In this document: positions 60,339-64,000 of the stretch, in pieces
How positions within the stretch are numbered: position 1 is the stretch's first letter
Layout: every line of letters starts with the position of its first letter
DNA from: Phycisphaerales bacterium
GTDB taxonomy: Bacteria; Planctomycetota; Phycisphaerae; UBA1845; UTPLA1
DNA: 64,000 bases
Direction: 5' to 3'
NCBI GenBank assembly: GCA_020639075.1
Contig: JACKHI010000002.1
Coordinates: 1-64,000 of the forward strand
The notes under the pieces: generated by a model
The model's database searches: none
What the model was told of the DNA's origin: nothing
Seen by the model: the letters and a program-made list of their open reading frames with translations, nothing else
Translations under genes and position numbers: made by a program

Positions 60339-61691
60339 TTATTGATCGTCGTCATCGTCCTGGCTGTGATGGACGCATCCGCCGCACATGCTGATTTCGA
60401 TGTCGGGGATGCCTTCCCGATCACGCCATTCGGCCTTGTTCGAGGTCGGGATCCAGTCGTCCATGCGAATGACGCGTGCATCCATGTTCGCGCTCGGTCC
60501 CACATTCCACAGCAGCAGCTGAGGACCGTTCTGGAAGCCCGTCGGGAAGACGTCGTACTGCGGAGCCGATCGGATGAACGAAGCGTCCGTCTCGAGAATC
60601 TGGCGAGCGCTGGCGGCCGTCGCCATGCAATCCTTCGGGTCCGCGGAGTGTTCAAGTCCGAGGAGATGTCCCAATTCGTGCGAGCCGACGTTCGCGATGG
60701 CCAGGGCGACTTCCTCAGTGCTCGGGAAGAGGTTCTCGAACATGGCCATGTCTTCCGTGTAAATGATCGCTTCCTGATCCAGGTAGGCGTTCCCCGTATC
60801 GACGTTGTCCGCGAGCCCCAGGTAGGCACTGTTGTAGTTGCCGAAGTAGAGCTTCGTGTACTGTCCAGTGGGCTTTGCGTGATGACGGCTGTCGAGCAGC
60901 GTCACGTCATAGTTGGCGAAGTCCCGCTTCATGTGGTCGATGATCAGATCGATCATGTAGTCTGTCTGGCCACTGTGCCTGGCAGAGACCGACTCGGCGC
61001 TGAAGGGTCGCATCGTGACGGCGGCTTCGAGACCGATCTGCACGCTGGCGCCGCCTTCGAAGTCCATCCAGACGACCTGCGATCGAGGCTCAAGGACTTG
61101 TGAATTGGGCTGACGGCGGGCCGTGACCGTGTACGTGCCCGGGGCGAAGCGGCCCTGTGTGGACGAAAAGTGCTGACTGCTGGAGATCGCGACGCCCAGA
61201 AACAGGTTCGTCGTCTTGTGGCGAATGACGCGCGAAATGTAGGGATCGAGCAGGCCGCCGTAGTACGATCGATCGTCGCTCGCGTCGATCAGGTCGTCGT
61301 TCCCGTTGAAGAGGGCCGCGACTGTGTTGAGACCGCCGTGGCCGGCGATTTCAATCGTGATTCGATCGCCGGGATCCGCCGGTCCAAGGTCGAAGACATT
61401 GATGTCGTTGATGTCTTCCAGACGACCGTCGAAGGTGATGACATTGGATTCTGTGATGACCTTAACGGCGGCGCTCGAAAAGACGGTCGATCGTGAGCTG
61501 CTCGCGTTGCTGCCCGCCGCACCGCCGTCGGAGGACGAGCCGCCGCTGCTTGCACCCGCTCCGGGGATGCCGGCGTCCGGAAGAACGGACACTTCGCACC
61601 CTGTCGTCGACAGGCCGACGAGTGTCAGCATTGACAAACTAAGGGCCAAGTAACGCGCAAACGGATTCTGTCGGTTCGTGTGAAGGTGCAT
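60339..61691 (-). CDS. Secreted M10 (matrixin-type) metalloprotease lipoprotein
   Basis: The 450-residue protein has a lipoprotein signal (LALSLSMLTLVGLSTTGC) with a convincing lipobox, a Ser/Gly-rich linker, and a pre-peptidase C-terminal (PPC)-like beta domain (about residues 75-190). The catalytic region has the zinc motif HELGHLLGLEH near residue 338 with the active Glu. A Met-turn follows in DCMATAAS. This is a complete HExxHxxGxxH metzincin. Lipidation would keep it at the outer-membrane inner or outer leaflet, or at the cell surface. It likely degrades extracellular proteins. AGGAGG precedes ATG 61691, and its terminator is strong. Confidence 0.9.
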   Translation of the reverse strand: MHLHTNRQNPFARYLALSLSMLTLVGLSTTGCEVSVLPDAGIPGAGASSGGSSSDGGAAGSNASSSRSTVFSSAAVKVITESNVITFDGRLEDINDINVFDLGPADPGDRITIEIAGHGGLNTVAALFNGNDDLIDASDDRSYYGGLLDPYISRVIRHKTTNLFLGVAISSSQHFSSTQGRFAPGTYTVTARRQPNSQVLEPRSQVVWMDFEGGASVQIGLEAAVTMRPFSAESVSARHSGQTDYMIDLIIDHMKRDFANYDVTLLDSRHHAKPTGQYTKLYFGNYNSAYLGLADNVDTGNAYLDQEAIIYTEDMAMFENLFPSTEEVALAIANVGSHELGHLLGLEHSADPKDCMATAASARQILETDASFIRSAPQYDVFPTGFQNGPQLLLWNVGPSANMDARVIRMDDWIPTSNKAEWRDREGIPDIEISMCGGCVHHSQDDDDDQ

Positions 61692-61869
61692 AAGTTGCCT
61701 CCTGATGCACATCCACCGACCTACCTCCGTTGGGCGAGTCAGTAAGACTGAGATTTGTTGTTGCCGGCTCCGGCCGACCCTGTGACTGAAAGTAACAGTA
61801 CAATACGTCGCGACGGTGCAAGCCGAATTCGGTCGTCGGGTATCGGCGGGGCGTTGTTATTCCCGCGCG

Positions 61870-62847
61870 ATGATCGGACGATATCCGACTGGCGCTCGTG
61901 CTGACGGGATGGAATCGACGTTGAGTTGGGACTTTAGCCAATTTCGGGACGACGTTGGAATCGCGGCGGGCGAGTTTCGCGGCGAATCGTCGTCATCGCG
62001 GGTGGACGAATTATGGGAGCGCGTCGCCATCGATCGGCCCGATATCGTGGAGTCAGCGGTGCGCGGCTACGTTGATTCTGGCGCGGACCTGATCATCGCG
62101 TTCACGGATCGACTCAATCGCATCGCGCTGGCGGGAGTCTCGGACGTAGCGCCGGATGATCTCGACGGATTGATCCAATGGAACGAGAGAATCGTGTCGC
62201 AGCTGCGCGAGCTGACGTCGGTGATGGAGCCGCGTCCGAAGCTGTTCTGCGGAATCGGACCTGTCGAGGCGCTCTGGATGCTGGAAGAAGTGTCGGAGAA
62301 GGAACTCGCCGCGGCCTATTCCGAACAGGTCCGCCGATGCATCGATGCCGGCGCCGACGGATTTCTCTGCCGTTCGTTTTCGGAACTCGAGCCGCTGCGA
62401 ATCGCCGTACGGGCGGTTCGGCAGGCGTGCGACCTGCCGCTGATCGGCAGCATGACGTTTGACGCAGGTCCGAACGCGATGGACACGGCGACGGGCGATT
62501 CGATCCCCGAGGCGTGTCGCGTACTCCATGAAGCCGGGGCGGACATGGTCGGGGTGGACCGAGGGGAGTACCCGGATGGGACGGCGGCGATCGTCTCGCT
62601 CATGGTGCAGTCCAGCACGTTACCTGTATACGCGGAAGTCAACGCGGGACGAGCCGAGGTCATCGAGCAGCGCGTCGTTTATCGGGAGCCGGCAACCGCC
62701 TATGGAGAGCGGCTTGAGCGGCTTCGTGACGCCGGTGTGAAAATCGTCGGCGGCGGACTAGGGACGACGCGAGAGCATATCGCCCAACTTAGTCGACATC
62801 GGGAACGACTGGTCCGAAAAGGGCGGCGGAAATCGGCCGGCGACTAG
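61870..62847 (+). CDS. Homocysteine S-methyltransferase-like barrel lacking the zinc cysteines
   Basis: The 325-residue protein is a TIM barrel of the pfam S-methyl_trans type: RPDIVESAVRGYVDSGADLI, LFCGIGPVEALW, AAYSEQVRRCIDAGADGFLC and LPLIGSMTFDAG. At the three places where active enzymes carry zinc-binding cysteines it has Arg (VGVDRGEY instead of VNC) and Gly-Leu (GGGLGTT instead of GGCCGTT). Zinc-thiolate methyl transfer therefore cannot work as in the family. ATG 61870 is used; ATG 61909 is an alternative. It could bind a pteridine or sulfur compound as a regulator or perform another reaction. Confidence 0.75.
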   Translation: MIGRYPTGARADGMESTLSWDFSQFRDDVGIAAGEFRGESSSSRVDELWERVAIDRPDIVESAVRGYVDSGADLIIAFTDRLNRIALAGVSDVAPDDLDGLIQWNERIVSQLRELTSVMEPRPKLFCGIGPVEALWMLEEVSEKELAAAYSEQVRRCIDAGADGFLCRSFSELEPLRIAVRAVRQACDLPLIGSMTFDAGPNAMDTATGDSIPEACRVLHEAGADMVGVDRGEYPDGTAAIVSLMVQSSTLPVYAEVNAGRAEVIEQRVVYREPATAYGERLERLRDAGVKIVGGGLGTTREHIAQLSRHRERLVRKGRRKSAGD

Positions 62848-63149
62848 TTGGCACTGACCCGGTATGCGTAGAATGAACTGCGGCTGAGATTCGACGCCGG
62901 CCACGAGGGCCCGATGCTGATCGGACTTTGTGCTGACAACGACTTGCGCAAGCGAGCGCAAAATCTTGACCGGCGTTGTAACCCCAGTATAATCAAGTTT
63001 TTGGAGCGCCTTGCCGACCCAGAGTCCGGGGTGCTTCCAGCCGCAAGCATGCCTTGGACGTTTGGGGGTTCCAAGCGGCGCCTGCCTTAACGAAAACGAT
63101 TCGTCAGTCCCCGCAGCTTTCGTCCGAAGATGGCCTCAGGAGGATACTA
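62848..63149. other. Promoter and leader region of the HEAT-like gene
   Basis: No coding gene is seen. It contains the promoter at 62966 and a predicted leader of about 150 nt with possible hairpins (for example around CTTTCGTCCGAAG). Confidence 0.5.
62966..62993 (+). promoter_or_regulatory. Strong sigma-70 promoter, TTGACC-N16-TATAAT
   Basis: TTGACC (62966-62971) and a perfect TATAAT (62988-62993) are separated by 16 bases. This is the best promoter match in the window. Transcription would start near 63000, giving the HEAT-like gene a leader of about 150 nt. Confidence 0.8.
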
Positions 63150-64000
63150 ATGTCAGTTTGTATTACACGAGGCACGAGGTTCGTCCTGATGGCGGCGATC
63201 GCGCTCGCCATCGTGCCGTCGGCGCTGTTTGCGCAAGATTCCGAACAGGGCATGGTCGGGCAGGACAAGAATGCCTGGGAGGCCTGGAAGAATGCGATGC
63301 ATGTGATCGAGCGGGGCGACCTCGAAGAGGCCGCGCCGATGTTCGATGCGCTCGCCGCGATGGATATCTCCGACCTTCGCCTCGCCCTCATGGCGGATCG
63401 GACAGGGACGACGCGCCTCGAATACTGGGCCCAGAACGAGAATGCACCGCTGAGCGTCAAGTCCACCGTCGAGAAGATCGTCAACGGTCGCCGACAGCGC
63501 GGCCTGGCCGAAGATGGCTGGCATCTCGCGGCCGTCGGGCGATTCAAGTTCGCGGACGCCAACTTCAAGGCGCTGATCGAATCGAATCCCGATCCGGTCG
63601 CGTTGCTCGAACTCGCGCGACAGAATCCGAATCGACACGACATTCTCGTCAAGCTGATCAACAACACCCAGGTGGGAGAGTCCGCCGTCGCATTCCTCAA
63701 GCTGCTGGAGAAGGGCGAGGAGGCGCTCCGGACGGATCCGTTCGAAATCGAGACGCATATCTCGCGGCTCGCCGGTTCGCCTCGCATGGTCTACAACGCG
63801 ACGAATCGCCTGCGCGACAGCGGCGAGTACGCAGTGCCGCATCTGATCCAGGCGCTCCAGGATCCGAATCGCAGTGAAATTCACGCCACAGTCATTCAGG
63901 TCCTTTCAGATCTGGGGCGCGGGGCGCTGAACCCGCTGGTACAGGCTTTCGGCATCAAGGACGACGTTACCAAAGTCATTATCATCCGCGCTGCGGGCGA
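63150..64000 (+). CDS. Exported HEAT-repeat-like protein (partial)
   Basis: The frame opens at ATG 63150, with GGAGG six bases upstream, and runs open to the window edge, so only the first 283 residues are seen. A signal peptide (FVLMAAIALAIVPSALFAQ) is followed by helix-rich repeats such as YAVPHLIQALQDPNRSEIHA and NPLVQAFGIKDD, typical of HEAT/PBS-lyase-like scaffolds. It should be periplasmic or surface-bound. The function is not identifiable from the part present. Confidence 0.85.
   Translation, partial: MSVCITRGTRFVLMAAIALAIVPSALFAQDSEQGMVGQDKNAWEAWKNAMHVIERGDLEEAAPMFDALAAMDISDLRLALMADRTGTTRLEYWAQNENAPLSVKSTVEKIVNGRRQRGLAEDGWHLAAVGRFKFADANFKALIESNPDPVALLELARQNPNRHDILVKLINNTQVGESAVAFLKLLEKGEEALRTDPFEIETHISRLAGSPRMVYNATNRLRDSGEYAVPHLIQALQDPNRSEIHATVIQVLSDLGRGALNPLVQAFGIKDDVTKVIIIRAAG

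Overview
The window looks like a chromosomal stretch from a GC-rich Planctomycetota bacterium, probably near the Phycisphaerae. This is inferred, not proven. The evidence is a PEP-CTERM exported protein, very large fibronectin-type-III-like repeat and matrixin-type secreted proteins, an excisionase-like HTH fused to a receiver domain, an HDOD-GAF-histidine kinase, a tandem SPFH (flotillin-like) pair, small membrane proteins with C-terminal zinc ribbons, and many intergenic REP-like paired hairpins. I saw no rRNA, tRNA, CRISPR array, transposase or phage structural gene.

Left third (1-25 kb): an exported putative lipoprotein, a SAM methyltransferase, galE, an L-lysine 6-aminotransferase (lat), an MFS transporter, a zinc-ribbon/SPFH/SPFH operon (7.6-11.2 kb), and a signalling block (HTH-receiver protein, HDOD-GAF-histidine kinase, single receiver). 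An ArsR-methyltransferase fusion then sits directly upstream of S-adenosylhomocysteinase (ahcY). After these come a radical SAM (SplB-like) gene, an NfnA/NfnB-type pair (electron bifurcation or NADPH-linked redox) and a surface protein ending in a self-cleaving endosialidase chaperone (S74) domain.

Middle (25-50 kb): fabI and an LPS-core operon are transcribed divergently. The operon is heptosyltransferase, three genes carrying four WaaP-like sugar kinase domains, a GT4 glycosyltransferase, a NodB-like deacetylase and plsY. A 1,044-residue nine-repeat surface protein follows. Next, on the minus strand, are an MFS transporter, ktrA, ktrB and a YchF ATPase. A tightly coupled minus-strand operon then encodes a GT4 glycosyltransferase, the Wzm and Wzt polysaccharide ABC exporter subunits, an ATP-grasp enzyme, a PHP hydrolase and a second polysaccharide deacetylase.

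Right (49-64 kb): pyruvate kinase and archaeal-type phosphoglycerate mutase (lower glycolysis), a CI/LexA-like repressor with an altered cleavage site, two paralogous zinc-ribbon membrane proteins, a methyltransferase, a PEP-CTERM protein beside a LuxR-type regulator, a SpoIIE-type phosphatase, a PilZ-like protein, a secreted M10-type metalloprotease lipoprotein, a degenerate homocysteine methyltransferase homologue, and the start of a HEAT-like exported protein that runs off the window.

The dominant theme is cell-envelope construction: LPS core, an exported polysaccharide, surface proteins and membrane-domain scaffolds. Around it sit signalling and one-carbon/sulfur recycling genes. Gene starts were re-chosen where a Shine-Dalgarno sequence or promoter position argued for it. 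Several genes appear to have promoters 6-8 nt before the start codon, which suggests leaderless transcripts.
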